Assembly: GCF_900103665.1 (NCBI RefSeq)
Contig: NZ_FNGY01000002.1
Location: 744,001 to 808,000 of the forward strand
Source of the DNA: Pedobacter steynii
GTDB taxonomy: Bacteria > Bacteroidota > Bacteroidia > Sphingobacteriales > Sphingobacteriaceae
DNA: 64,000 nt
Direction of reading: 5' to 3'
Below are positions 1-7,689 of this stretch, in pieces; within the stretch, counting starts at the first letter, position 1, and every line of letters begins with the position of its first letter. Below the pieces are notes generated by a model that saw only the letters and a list, made by a program, of their open reading frames with translations, made no database searches and was not told the origin of the DNA. The position numbers and the translations under genes were made by a program.

Positions 1-1
1 T

Positions 2-1927
2 TTAGGGATCAAAGGCTGGATCTCCAATGGCAACTACCCTGGTAAATCAGCAAGTGAAATATTTGAGAATTCTTTAAGAACCTATCCTGTACTGTATCCG
101 GTGATGTATCCGGATAATAAAGAGCCATTTTTATCAACCGGAGGTGGGCTAAACAGCTCTTATGGTTTGCTAACGAACAGAGGGTATTCCACGACTTATG
201 AAAATCAGATCATGTCTGATGTTCGGGTGAACCAGGATATGAGTGGGATTTTAAAAGGATTATCTGCCCATGTCCTTTATTCTTTTGATGCCACAAACTC
301 CAATTCACTCAACCGGATCAAAACACCCACTACCTATTTTGCTACAAAAAGAGATGAAAAAGGGGATCTGGTCTATACCACTATCGGGCAGGGACAGGAT
401 TACCTTTCTTTTGGCAGGAGTAATGGCGGCAGCAGGCAATTTTACTTAGAAGGCGCCATTAAATACAATCAGACCTTTGGTGATCACAGGGTTGGTGGAA
501 TGCTTTTATACAATCAGAGTGATAAGGTAAGCGCAACTGCAGATAACCTGATCGGGTCGATCCCCTATAGAAGTTTGGGTGGTGTGGGTAGGTTTACCTA
601 TTCTTATAAAGACCGTTACCTGGCTGAACTCACCTTTGGCTATAACGGTGCGGAGAACTTTGCGCCATCAAAACGGTATGGATTTTTCCCATCCTATGCG
701 CTGGGCTGGGTGATTTCGAATGAATCGTTTTACGGAAAGGCAGCTAATATATTTCAATTGCTAAAATTAAGAGGATCCTACGGTGTGGTAGGCAGCAGCA
801 GCATTGGCGGCAGGCGATTTTCTTACATAGGCACGGTAGAAAACACGGGTAGTGCCTACGTTTTCGGAGAAAACAGGGCCAGTATTAATGCCGTTCAGGG
901 AATTGATATTGCCGATTACGCAGTTGACGCTACCTGGGAAACTGAAAAGGATCTGAACCTGGGTTTGGAACTTAAAACGCTGAACAATGCCTTAGGATTG
1001 CAGATCGATGTATTTACACGTAAGCGCGAAAATATATTCAGATCTCGCGGAGTGGTACCGGGCTTTTTAGGGATCAGGAAGAATTTGCAGGGTAATTTAG
1101 GGGTTACAGAAGCTAAAGGGATAGATTTTACCGGAAATTACGATAAACGGTTCGGAGAAGTAGCCGTTTCTTTCCAGGGTACTTTTACCTACAATAAAAA
1201 TAAAGTAATAGAAGACGATAGCCCTATCCCTGCTTATCCATGGCAGGAATCCAGAGGGCAGTCGGTATACAACAGAATAGGTTATATCGCTCAGGGTTTT
1301 TATACCCAGGCAGAGATTGACGATCCATCTGTGCCAAGGACCGCAGGTGTTGTTCAGGCGGGTGATCTGAAATTCAAGGATTTGAATGGTGATGGAATTA
1401 TTAATGTAGATGACCAGACCTTCATCGGAAAAGACCAGGTTCCTCAAATACTATATGGTTTTGGAACTACATTAGGTTATAAGGGGTTCTCTTTGGGCGC
1501 ATTTTTCCAGGGTGCAGCATCTGTAGATTTTTATTTTTCAAATGAGTTTATGCCGTTTAGAAATGGTGATGCCAGGGGAAGTCTGTATTCAAATATTCTG
1601 GACAGGTGGACCCCGGAAAATCCGAACCAGAATGCATTTTATCCGAGACTTAGCTATGGCTCAGATATCAATCAAAATTACGCCACAAGTACCAAATTCT
1701 TGCAAAACGGTCGCTTTCTAAGACTGAAGACGTTGGATTTTGGATATACATTTAAAAAGGAAGCGATCAGGTTTGCAGGTTTACAGAAGCTGAGGCTTTA
1801 TTTTATCGGCTATAACCTGTTTACAATTAGTCCCTTTAAGTTCTGGGATCCGGAAATGGGTGGAGGATCCGGTACAAGGTATCCCAATATCCGAACCTTT
1901 AGTTTAGGCCTTAGCGCTACTTTTTAA
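2..1927 (+). CDS. SusC-like TonB-dependent outer-membrane receptor, C-terminal part (5' truncated by window edge)
   Basis: The reading frame is open from base 2, so the start, signal peptide, carboxypeptidase-like domain and most of the plug lie outside the window. What remains (about 640 residues) is the beta-barrel of a SusC/RagA-family receptor: aromatic-rich amphipathic strands, the motif YSYKDRYLAELTFGYNGAENF and its neighbours typical of SusC barrels, an acidic DLNGDGIINVDD loop of the calcium-binding kind common in SusC proteins, and a C-terminal strand ending in Phe. SusC forms the TonB-driven channel that imports glycan oligomers, with SusD as its lid. The SusD gene follows after 17 bp, and SusE and four glycoside hydrolase genes follow that, so this is the import channel of the first PUL. 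Whether it has an STN signalling domain cannot be seen here. Confidence 0.95.
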   Translation, partial: LGIKGWISNGNYPGKSASEIFENSLRTYPVLYPVMYPDNKEPFLSTGGGLNSSYGLLTNRGYSTTYENQIMSDVRVNQDMSGILKGLSAHVLYSFDATNSNSLNRIKTPTTYFATKRDEKGDLVYTTIGQGQDYLSFGRSNGGSRQFYLEGAIKYNQTFGDHRVGGMLLYNQSDKVSATADNLIGSIPYRSLGGVGRFTYSYKDRYLAELTFGYNGAENFAPSKRYGFFPSYALGWVISNESFYGKAANIFQLLKLRGSYGVVGSSSIGGRRFSYIGTVENTGSAYVFGENRASINAVQGIDIADYAVDATWETEKDLNLGLELKTLNNALGLQIDVFTRKRENIFRSRGVVPGFLGIRKNLQGNLGVTEAKGIDFTGNYDKRFGEVAVSFQGTFTYNKNKVIEDDSPIPAYPWQESRGQSVYNRIGYIAQGFYTQAEIDDPSVPRTAGVVQAGDLKFKDLNGDGIINVDDQTFIGKDQVPQILYGFGTTLGYKGFSLGAFFQGAASVDFYFSNEFMPFRNGDARGSLYSNILDRWTPENPNQNAFYPRLSYGSDINQNYATSTKFLQNGRFLRLKTLDFGYTFKKEAIRFAGLQKLRLYFIGYNLFTISPFKFWDPEMGGGSGTRYPNIRTFSLGLSATF

Positions 1928-1944
1928 CCTTAACAATTTTTGAC

Positions 1945-3762
1945 ATGAAAAGAAACATATTTTTTAAAACTGTATTGGTTATTGCAGTTATAAGTTCGTT
2001 AAGTGGCTGTAAAAAATTCCTTGATCAGGTACCTGACGACAGGCAGACGATTGATGATGTTTTTAAGAAAAGACCAGAGTCTGAAAAATACCTTGCAGGT
2101 GTATATGATTACATCAGATCTAATTCAGAATGGAATGGCGACAGTAGTCCCTGGGAAGGTCTTTCTGACGAAATTGATGTGACCTATAATGATTATCCCA
2201 CCTTTGCAATGAATACAGGTAACTGGGATAAAAACCGTGATAATTTTAATTTCTGGGTTCATTATTATCAGGGGATCCGCCGGGCATCGTATTTTATGCA
2301 GCGCCTTCCTGAAAATCCGGAGATTGAAGCAGGACTGATGTCACAATACATTGCTGAAGCAAGGGTGTTACGTGCCTATTTTTACTCGGGTATCCTGGCC
2401 CAGTATGGCCCTTTTATTATACTTCCTGAAACTGTGATCTCACCTGATGCAGACATCAGTACTTTTAGTCTTCCGAGAAGCAGTTATGATGAATGTGTGA
2501 ATTACATTGTAGCCGAATTGGATAAAGCGATGGCCGATCTGCCTCCAGGCAGGGGAAGTGTGACCGATTTCGGGCGCATGAAACGCGGAATGGCTTTGGC
2601 CATTAAATCCAGAACACTTTTGTATGCAGCAAGCCCTATGTTTAATGGAAATACGGTTTATGCGGATTTTAAAAATCCCGATGGGAAGGTGTTGATTAGC
2701 CAGAGTTTTGATGTTAATAAATGGAAGCGTGCTGCGGAAGCTGCAAAGGAGCTTATAGATAATCCTGACTATAGTTTATATCGGGAAGTTGATGCGGTAA
2801 CAGGTGCGCTGAAAGTATATGAGTCGTTAAAAGGTATTTTTATAAAAGCCTGGAATTCAGAAGTGATATTGAGCCGCTATACCACCGATAAATTGGGGTC
2901 TTACGATCAGAACGGTACGCCGTATATACTCGGAGGCTGGTCGTCATGGGGTCCGACACAAACTGCCGTAGACGCTTATTTTATGGCAAATGGTTTGCCT
3001 AAGGATGATCCAAATTCACAGTATACTGAAATTGGTTTTACGAATACCGCTACGGCGCAATATGCCGCAGGAACATCTAATATGTATGTAGGTCGTGAGC
3101 CACGTTTTTATAATGCCATTACATTTAACCTGAGTAAGTGGATCAATAATTCCAGCAACAATATTGGTGGAACAGGCTCGGCGCCGATTACGATTCAGAT
3201 GTATAACGGTGGCAATAGCGGTCAGTACAATGGTCGTAACTGGTCGCGCACGGGCTATTGCGTAAGGAAACATGTGAACCCAAATTCAAGAATGGGAAGT
3301 AATAGCATCGTTGCCGATCGTGCAGAAGTCTTATTTCGTTTGGGCGAGATCTATTTGAACTATGCGGAGGCTTTAAATGAATACAGTCCTGGTCATCCTG
3401 ATATCAAAAAATACATCAATATGATCAGAGAGCGGGCTGGCATTCCTCAATATGGAGCAGGGGCTGGCTTTGTACCGGAGCCGGCAGATCAAGGCACATG
3501 GAGAATAGCGATCCACAGAGAAAGAAGGGTTGAGCTTGCTTTTGAATGTCACCGCTATTTTGATGTGCGGAGATGGAAGATTGCAGAACAAACAGACGGA
3601 GGCCCTTTTTACGGCATGGATATTAATGCAACCACTACTGCCGCATTTACCAAACGCACGGTATTTGAAACGAGGGTATTCTTACCCAGGAATTACCTCT
3701 GGAATATCTTACCCGGAGAATTGAATAAAAACAAAAACCTCGTACCAAACCCGGGCTGGTAA
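1945..3762 (+). CDS. SusD/RagB-family nutrient-binding outer-membrane lipoprotein
   Basis: A 605-residue SusD homologue. The N-terminal signal ends in a lipobox (SLSGCKK, Cys22), placing it on the outer-membrane surface as the lid of the preceding SusC. The typical N-terminal TPR-type helices are present (the segment around AEARVLRAYFYSGILAQYGP, residues 137-157), as is the C-terminal family signature with a repeated register of helices (RAEVLFRLGEIYLNYAEALNE, then RRVELAFECHRYFDVRRWK). The protein ends LVPNPGW, as SusD proteins usually do. At 605 residues it is somewhat longer than the common 480-550. It binds oligosaccharide and delivers it to SusC. The substrate is not readable from sequence. 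The ATG lies 17 bp after the SusC stop in the same operon. Confidence 0.95.
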   Translation: MKRNIFFKTVLVIAVISSLSGCKKFLDQVPDDRQTIDDVFKKRPESEKYLAGVYDYIRSNSEWNGDSSPWEGLSDEIDVTYNDYPTFAMNTGNWDKNRDNFNFWVHYYQGIRRASYFMQRLPENPEIEAGLMSQYIAEARVLRAYFYSGILAQYGPFIILPETVISPDADISTFSLPRSSYDECVNYIVAELDKAMADLPPGRGSVTDFGRMKRGMALAIKSRTLLYAASPMFNGNTVYADFKNPDGKVLISQSFDVNKWKRAAEAAKELIDNPDYSLYREVDAVTGALKVYESLKGIFIKAWNSEVILSRYTTDKLGSYDQNGTPYILGGWSSWGPTQTAVDAYFMANGLPKDDPNSQYTEIGFTNTATAQYAAGTSNMYVGREPRFYNAITFNLSKWINNSSNNIGGTGSAPITIQMYNGGNSGQYNGRNWSRTGYCVRKHVNPNSRMGSNSIVADRAEVLFRLGEIYLNYAEALNEYSPGHPDIKKYINMIRERAGIPQYGAGAGFVPEPADQGTWRIAIHRERRVELAFECHRYFDVRRWKIAEQTDGGPFYGMDINATTTAAFTKRTVFETRVFLPRNYLWNILPGELNKNKNLVPNPGW

Positions 3763-3784
3763 CCTGTTTTAGAAGCATATTAAC

Positions 3785-4918
3785 ATGAAGAAGATATTTA
3801 AAAATAGCTACGCTATAAGCGTGGTGCTGTGCCTTATTGTTTTGTCGGGCTGTAAAAAGGACAAAAACGATCCTATAAATACCACCATTGATGCTGCTGT
3901 ACTAAATGCTCCTGCAAGCAACACGGTAGTGAACCTTACTCCGCTCCTTAATGCGGTGGTTAATTTTGAATGGACTGCGGCGAAGGTGGGCAACAATACC
4001 CCTTCATTTTACGAAGTTCAGTTTGATAAAGAAAGTGGTGATTTTTCTAATCCGGTTTACAAAGAAGCTGCTGCAAGAGGAGGAGCAGATAATAAATTGT
4101 CTGTTAACCATAGGATTGTAAATAGAATAGCTAAAGCAGCTGGTATTAATGAATTGGCATCAGGTAAACTGAAGTGGCGGGTGGTTGCCAATACAGGAGT
4201 AGTGTCGGCTGTTTCGCAGACAGGTATTCTGGAAGTTAAAAGACCTGCCGGCCTCGCTGACAATCCAGTTGAGGTTTACATTTTAGGAACGGCAACAGAA
4301 GCGGGAGATGACCCGGCTAAAGCTTTAAAGTTTAAAAAGCTGAGTGAGGGCGTCTTTGAAATTTATACGTCTTTAAATGCGGGTACCTATAAAATGATAG
4401 ATAGAATTACCGGGACTCCGATCACCTTTGTCTTAAACGGCACATTGATTACTGAAGCCGCATCAGCAAACAGTCCGGCAACCAGTAAAACGGTATACCG
4501 CATTAACCTTGATTTTAATTCCGCCTCAGCCGTGCTGACAGAAATCGTGTCAGTAGGCTTATGGTTTTCGGGATACAATGCCATAAAAACGAACCTGGTT
4601 TATGACGCTGCAGGTATATGGAAGGCTACTTTTAACAATATATGGAAAACCGAATCGTGGGGTAAGGATGAACGCTATAAATTCAGGGTAGTTGAAAAAG
4701 ATGCCGCAGGTATATCAACAACAAAAAACTGGGGCAGTAGCAAACAGGACAATACCAGGCCGGCAGCGAACCAGGATGCCGCTTACTTCCTGCTTAAAGA
4801 AGTAAATAACAGCCAGTATGATTTTTCCTATAAATTCCAGCTCGAATCTGCTAATACGGAGGTCACATTTAAAATGCAGTCTGCCGCAGATTATACACAT
4901 GTAATCACTTATAAATAA
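3785..4918 (+). CDS. SusE-like surface glycan-binding lipoprotein
   Basis: A 377-residue protein with a lipoprotein signal (VLSGCKKDK, Cys23) followed by an N-terminal Ig-like beta-sandwich of the SusE type (TPLLNAVVNFEWTAA, then FYEVQFDKESGDFSNP) and two further beta-rich segments with the pattern VEVYILGTATEAGDDP / AGTYKMIDR seen in the starch-binding-like modules of SusE/SusF proteins. Such proteins sit on the cell surface beside SusCD and retain glycan. Its position directly after susD and before GH76 fits. The 5' coding region holds two short competing hairpins (ATAGC/GCTAT and ACGCT/AGCGT, about 3805-3825). The family call is by architecture and position. The ligand is unknown. Confidence 0.8.
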   Translation: MKKIFKNSYAISVVLCLIVLSGCKKDKNDPINTTIDAAVLNAPASNTVVNLTPLLNAVVNFEWTAAKVGNNTPSFYEVQFDKESGDFSNPVYKEAAARGGADNKLSVNHRIVNRIAKAAGINELASGKLKWRVVANTGVVSAVSQTGILEVKRPAGLADNPVEVYILGTATEAGDDPAKALKFKKLSEGVFEIYTSLNAGTYKMIDRITGTPITFVLNGTLITEAASANSPATSKTVYRINLDFNSASAVLTEIVSVGLWFSGYNAIKTNLVYDAAGIWKATFNNIWKTESWGKDERYKFRVVEKDAAGISTTKNWGSSKQDNTRPAANQDAAYFLLKEVNNSQYDFSYKFQLESANTEVTFKMQSAADYTHVITYK

Positions 4919-4925
4919 CAAACCA

Positions 4926-6077
4926 ATGAAATCGATCATTTCAACATATAAAATATGGGGAGTACTGACCATAGGTCTGTGCTTATTCTCCTGCGAAAAA
5001 GAGGAAATAGGGGCTGTACCGCCAGAGGTAATCCCCACAATAGTGGTAGATTGGGCGAAGGCAGCAGAGCAGTCGCAGACTGCATTGGATGTACAGTTTT
5101 ATTCCACAACCCAGAATTATTACAACCAGAACAACAACGGACATACCGGCTTCAATTACTGGTGGAACGCCCATGCACTGGATGTTCTGGTAGATGCCTA
5201 TAACCGTACCAAAGAGGCAAAGTACCTGACCAAAATGGACAGCCTGCTTGCCGGCTGCTATGTTAAAAACGGAAATACCTACTGGAACACCTTCTATGAT
5301 GATATGGAGTGGTGGGCACTGGCATGTCTGCGTGCTTATGATGCGACAAAAGACGAGAAATATAAAACGATGGCCAGGCAATACTGGACCTGGATAAAGG
5401 TGGGATGGAGCGATGTAAAGAATGGGGGAATTGCCTGGGCATCCGGTTCTAAAGATTCTAAAAATGCCTGTTCTAATGCCCCTGCGGTAATTATCGCAGC
5501 AAAGCTTTATCAGCTGGATAACAATCCGGACGATCTGGTCTGGGCTAAAAAGATCTATACCTGGCTTAAAACCTATGTAGTTGAACCCGCCAGGGGAGTG
5601 GTATGGGACGCATATGGCAACACGAATGAAGATAACATCTATACCTATAACCAGGGCACGTGGCTGGGTGCGGGTTTGGAACTCTATAAAATTACGAATG
5701 AACAGGTTTACCTGAACGATGCGGTAAGGAATGCGAACTATGTGATGAATGACCAGGTCAGGTTTTCCCCTAAAGGCGTATTGAAAGGAGAAAATAGCGG
5801 TGATGGTGGTTTGTTTAAAGGCATTTTTATCAGGTATATGGCACAGCTGGTATTGAGAGGTGTACTGGATGATTATACCCGCGGACTTTATGTGAATTAC
5901 CTTAAAAACAATGGACAGAGTTTATATACCAAAGCCACCAGGTTTCCGGAACATACATTCGGGGCCGACTGGGCAAACAAACCCGGTAGCAAGCTGAGCG
6001 ACAGTTCCGTTCAGCTCAGTGGCTTAATGTTGTTTGAAGCCCTGGATGAACTAAAGCGTGCAAACCTGTTAAAATAA
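4926..6077 (+). CDS. GH76 family glycoside hydrolase (alpha-1,6-mannanase type), lipoprotein
   Basis: A 383-residue protein with a lipoprotein signal (LCLFSCEKEE). The whole mature part matches the (alpha/alpha)6-barrel GH76 family: NGHTGFNYWWNAHALDVLVD near the start, the adjacent catalytic Asp pair in FYDDMEWW (Asp125-Asp126), then TYNQGTWLGAGLELY and DGGLFKGIFIRYM towards the end. GH76 enzymes are retaining endo-alpha-1,6-mannanases or transglycosylases. The lipobox suggests a surface or outer-membrane endo-enzyme that cuts polymer before import by SusCD. It is 7 bp downstream of the SusE gene. The first codons form a 6-bp inverted repeat over the start codon (4927-4943). Unlike known alpha-mannan PULs, no GH92, GH38 or GH125 mannosidase accompanies it here, so the true substrate is uncertain. 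Confidence 0.88.
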   Translation: MKSIISTYKIWGVLTIGLCLFSCEKEEIGAVPPEVIPTIVVDWAKAAEQSQTALDVQFYSTTQNYYNQNNNGHTGFNYWWNAHALDVLVDAYNRTKEAKYLTKMDSLLAGCYVKNGNTYWNTFYDDMEWWALACLRAYDATKDEKYKTMARQYWTWIKVGWSDVKNGGIAWASGSKDSKNACSNAPAVIIAAKLYQLDNNPDDLVWAKKIYTWLKTYVVEPARGVVWDAYGNTNEDNIYTYNQGTWLGAGLELYKITNEQVYLNDAVRNANYVMNDQVRFSPKGVLKGENSGDGGLFKGIFIRYMAQLVLRGVLDDYTRGLYVNYLKNNGQSLYTKATRFPEHTFGADWANKPGSKLSDSSVQLSGLMLFEALDELKRANLLK

Positions 6078-6082
6078 ATCAT

Positions 6083-7681
6083 ATGAATTTTAAGATATGC
6101 AGAGGGCTTTTCATGGTGTTCCTTGCCGTGTTAACCTCTTTTCAAATCTTCGCTGTACCCAAAGGTACAGCGAAGATTTTCAGCTACCCTTTGCCGTCAA
6201 TTTACAAAGCTTCTTCTTTTTTTGAGTTGCAGGTGAACGGAACGAGCATACCCGTTGTTGGTTACAATGACAAGTACGACTATGCCCAGCTTTCCATGAG
6301 CAAGGGGAAAGCGGAATTTGCCATCCGCCTTAAAAATGGAGATCAGGTATCCGCATACCACATCAGCCCTAAAAAATTAGCTGTCGCAGGTATACCGAGT
6401 GGCAATACGCTTAGGTTTACCCTTCATAAAGATGAATACCTGATCATCAAAATCAACCGGCTAAGGGAGTTGGTGATCGTTGCAGATGCAGCAGAAGGCA
6501 ATAAACCGGCTTCTTCCGGAAAAGGGATCTTTAACATTACCGGGAAACCTTATCTGGCGGTTAGCTCAGCTACAGAACTGGCAACCGAAGCCATTCAAAA
6601 AGCCATAGATGATGCAGCGGCTTACAAAGGCGGTAAAGGAATTGTTTACGTCCCGGCAGGGATTTATCCGGTAAGAAACTTAAAACTGAAAAGCAATACC
6701 AGCCTTTACCTGGAAGGTGGAGCGGTGTTGTTGTTCAGCGGACAGGAGAAAGACTTTAAGATCAGTGCCCGTAAAGCCTCACAAAACAGAAACATTACCT
6801 GGTGGATCGCTACAGATAGTGGCGCTCATGACATCAGGATATACGGACGGGGAACTCTGGACGGGAATGGTAAGTATGCAACAGAAAAAAATAACCTTGG
6901 TGCACATATCCTCGCTATCATGCATACGGACAGATTTGAACTCGACGGACCGGTAATCAGGGAGTCCGGAGCCTGGGCCATCATTCCTACCCGATCTAAA
7001 AACCTCGTGTTCCGGAATTTTAAACTGTTTAATCGTTTTGATATGGGCGAAAATGACGGCATTGACGTCATAGAGTCACAAAATGTATTGGTGAAACATG
7101 CCATAGGTATTGCGCTCGATGATCCTTTTTCTACAAAAACATGGATGCAAAATACAGATCTATGTCGCAACTGGCCCGGAAAACCCATGGTACAGGATGG
7201 GGTGGTATTTGAAGACTGTATTTCCTGGACTTATTGCTATGGTTATAAAATTGGCCAGGGGGTAATGCAGGACCAGCGGAATATTGTGTTTAAAGACTGT
7301 GTTGTTTATGATGCCGCAGTAGGGATCGGCATTCATCATAAATGGGGAACGGCATCCGTAAAAAATGTTTTGTTTGATGGGATAGACATAGAACGGTTGT
7401 CCTATCAGAACGATGATCACCGTACCTGGGCCATTTTTTTTATGCAGAATGGCGATAAAAAAGGAAGCGGGCCAATCGATAATGTCCTTGTTAAAAATGT
7501 ATTGGTCAGAGACCAGGGTAAATCACCGGGTAAGATTAAAGGCATAAGTGCTGCAACCCCTATCTCAAATCTGAGATTTGAAAATATCGTGATGCCGGGA
7601 ACGACAGAGGCCGCAAGTACTTTACAGCAAATAAATATGACCGATACCAGCTATACCAATCAGATTCAAATCAAAAAATAA
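6083..7681 (+). CDS. Secreted right-handed beta-helix glycoside hydrolase, GH28-like (clan GH-N)
   Basis: A 532-residue protein with an N-terminal signal (cleavage near residue 24), a roughly 130-residue N-terminal beta-sandwich, then a parallel beta-helix beginning at TELATEAIQKAIDDAAA and GKGIVYVPAGIYPVRNL. The three-Asp active site of GH28 is recognisable: NDGID (Asp325) followed 21-22 residues later by ALDDP (Asp346-Asp347), which is the GH28 spacing. However, the position of the GH28 catalytic His (HGxSIGS) reads YGYKIGQG, with Tyr in its place, and the usual RIK motif is not evident. It could therefore be a divergent polygalacturonase-like enzyme or a member near GH49 or another beta-helix family. 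It lies 5 bp after GH76 and 8 bp before GH97. A perfect 16-bp inverted repeat sits at codons 21-33. Confidence 0.8.
   Translation: MNFKICRGLFMVFLAVLTSFQIFAVPKGTAKIFSYPLPSIYKASSFFELQVNGTSIPVVGYNDKYDYAQLSMSKGKAEFAIRLKNGDQVSAYHISPKKLAVAGIPSGNTLRFTLHKDEYLIIKINRLRELVIVADAAEGNKPASSGKGIFNITGKPYLAVSSATELATEAIQKAIDDAAAYKGGKGIVYVPAGIYPVRNLKLKSNTSLYLEGGAVLLFSGQEKDFKISARKASQNRNITWWIATDSGAHDIRIYGRGTLDGNGKYATEKNNLGAHILAIMHTDRFELDGPVIRESGAWAIIPTRSKNLVFRNFKLFNRFDMGENDGIDVIESQNVLVKHAIGIALDDPFSTKTWMQNTDLCRNWPGKPMVQDGVVFEDCISWTYCYGYKIGQGVMQDQRNIVFKDCVVYDAAVGIGIHHKWGTASVKNVLFDGIDIERLSYQNDDHRTWAIFFMQNGDKKGSGPIDNVLVKNVLVRDQGKSPGKIKGISAATPISNLRFENIVMPGTTEAASTLQQINMTDTSYTNQIQIKK
6144..6179 (+). repeat. Perfect 16-bp inverted repeat inside the start of the GH28-like gene
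   Basis: Arms AAATCTTCGCTGTACC (6144-6159) and GGTACAGCGAAGATTT (6164-6179) are exact reverse complements around the loop CAAA, and a T follows the second arm to give a TTTT end. The element lies 62-97 nt into the gene, over the signal-peptide cleavage region (IFAVPKGTAKIF). In RNA this would be a very stable hairpin resembling an intrinsic terminator or attenuator placed within coding sequence. At equal base frequencies a 16-bp perfect match is expected once per 4^16 positions per loop length, so chance is unlikely. The function is inferred only. Confidence 0.85.
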
Positions 7682-7689
7682 AACTGAAC

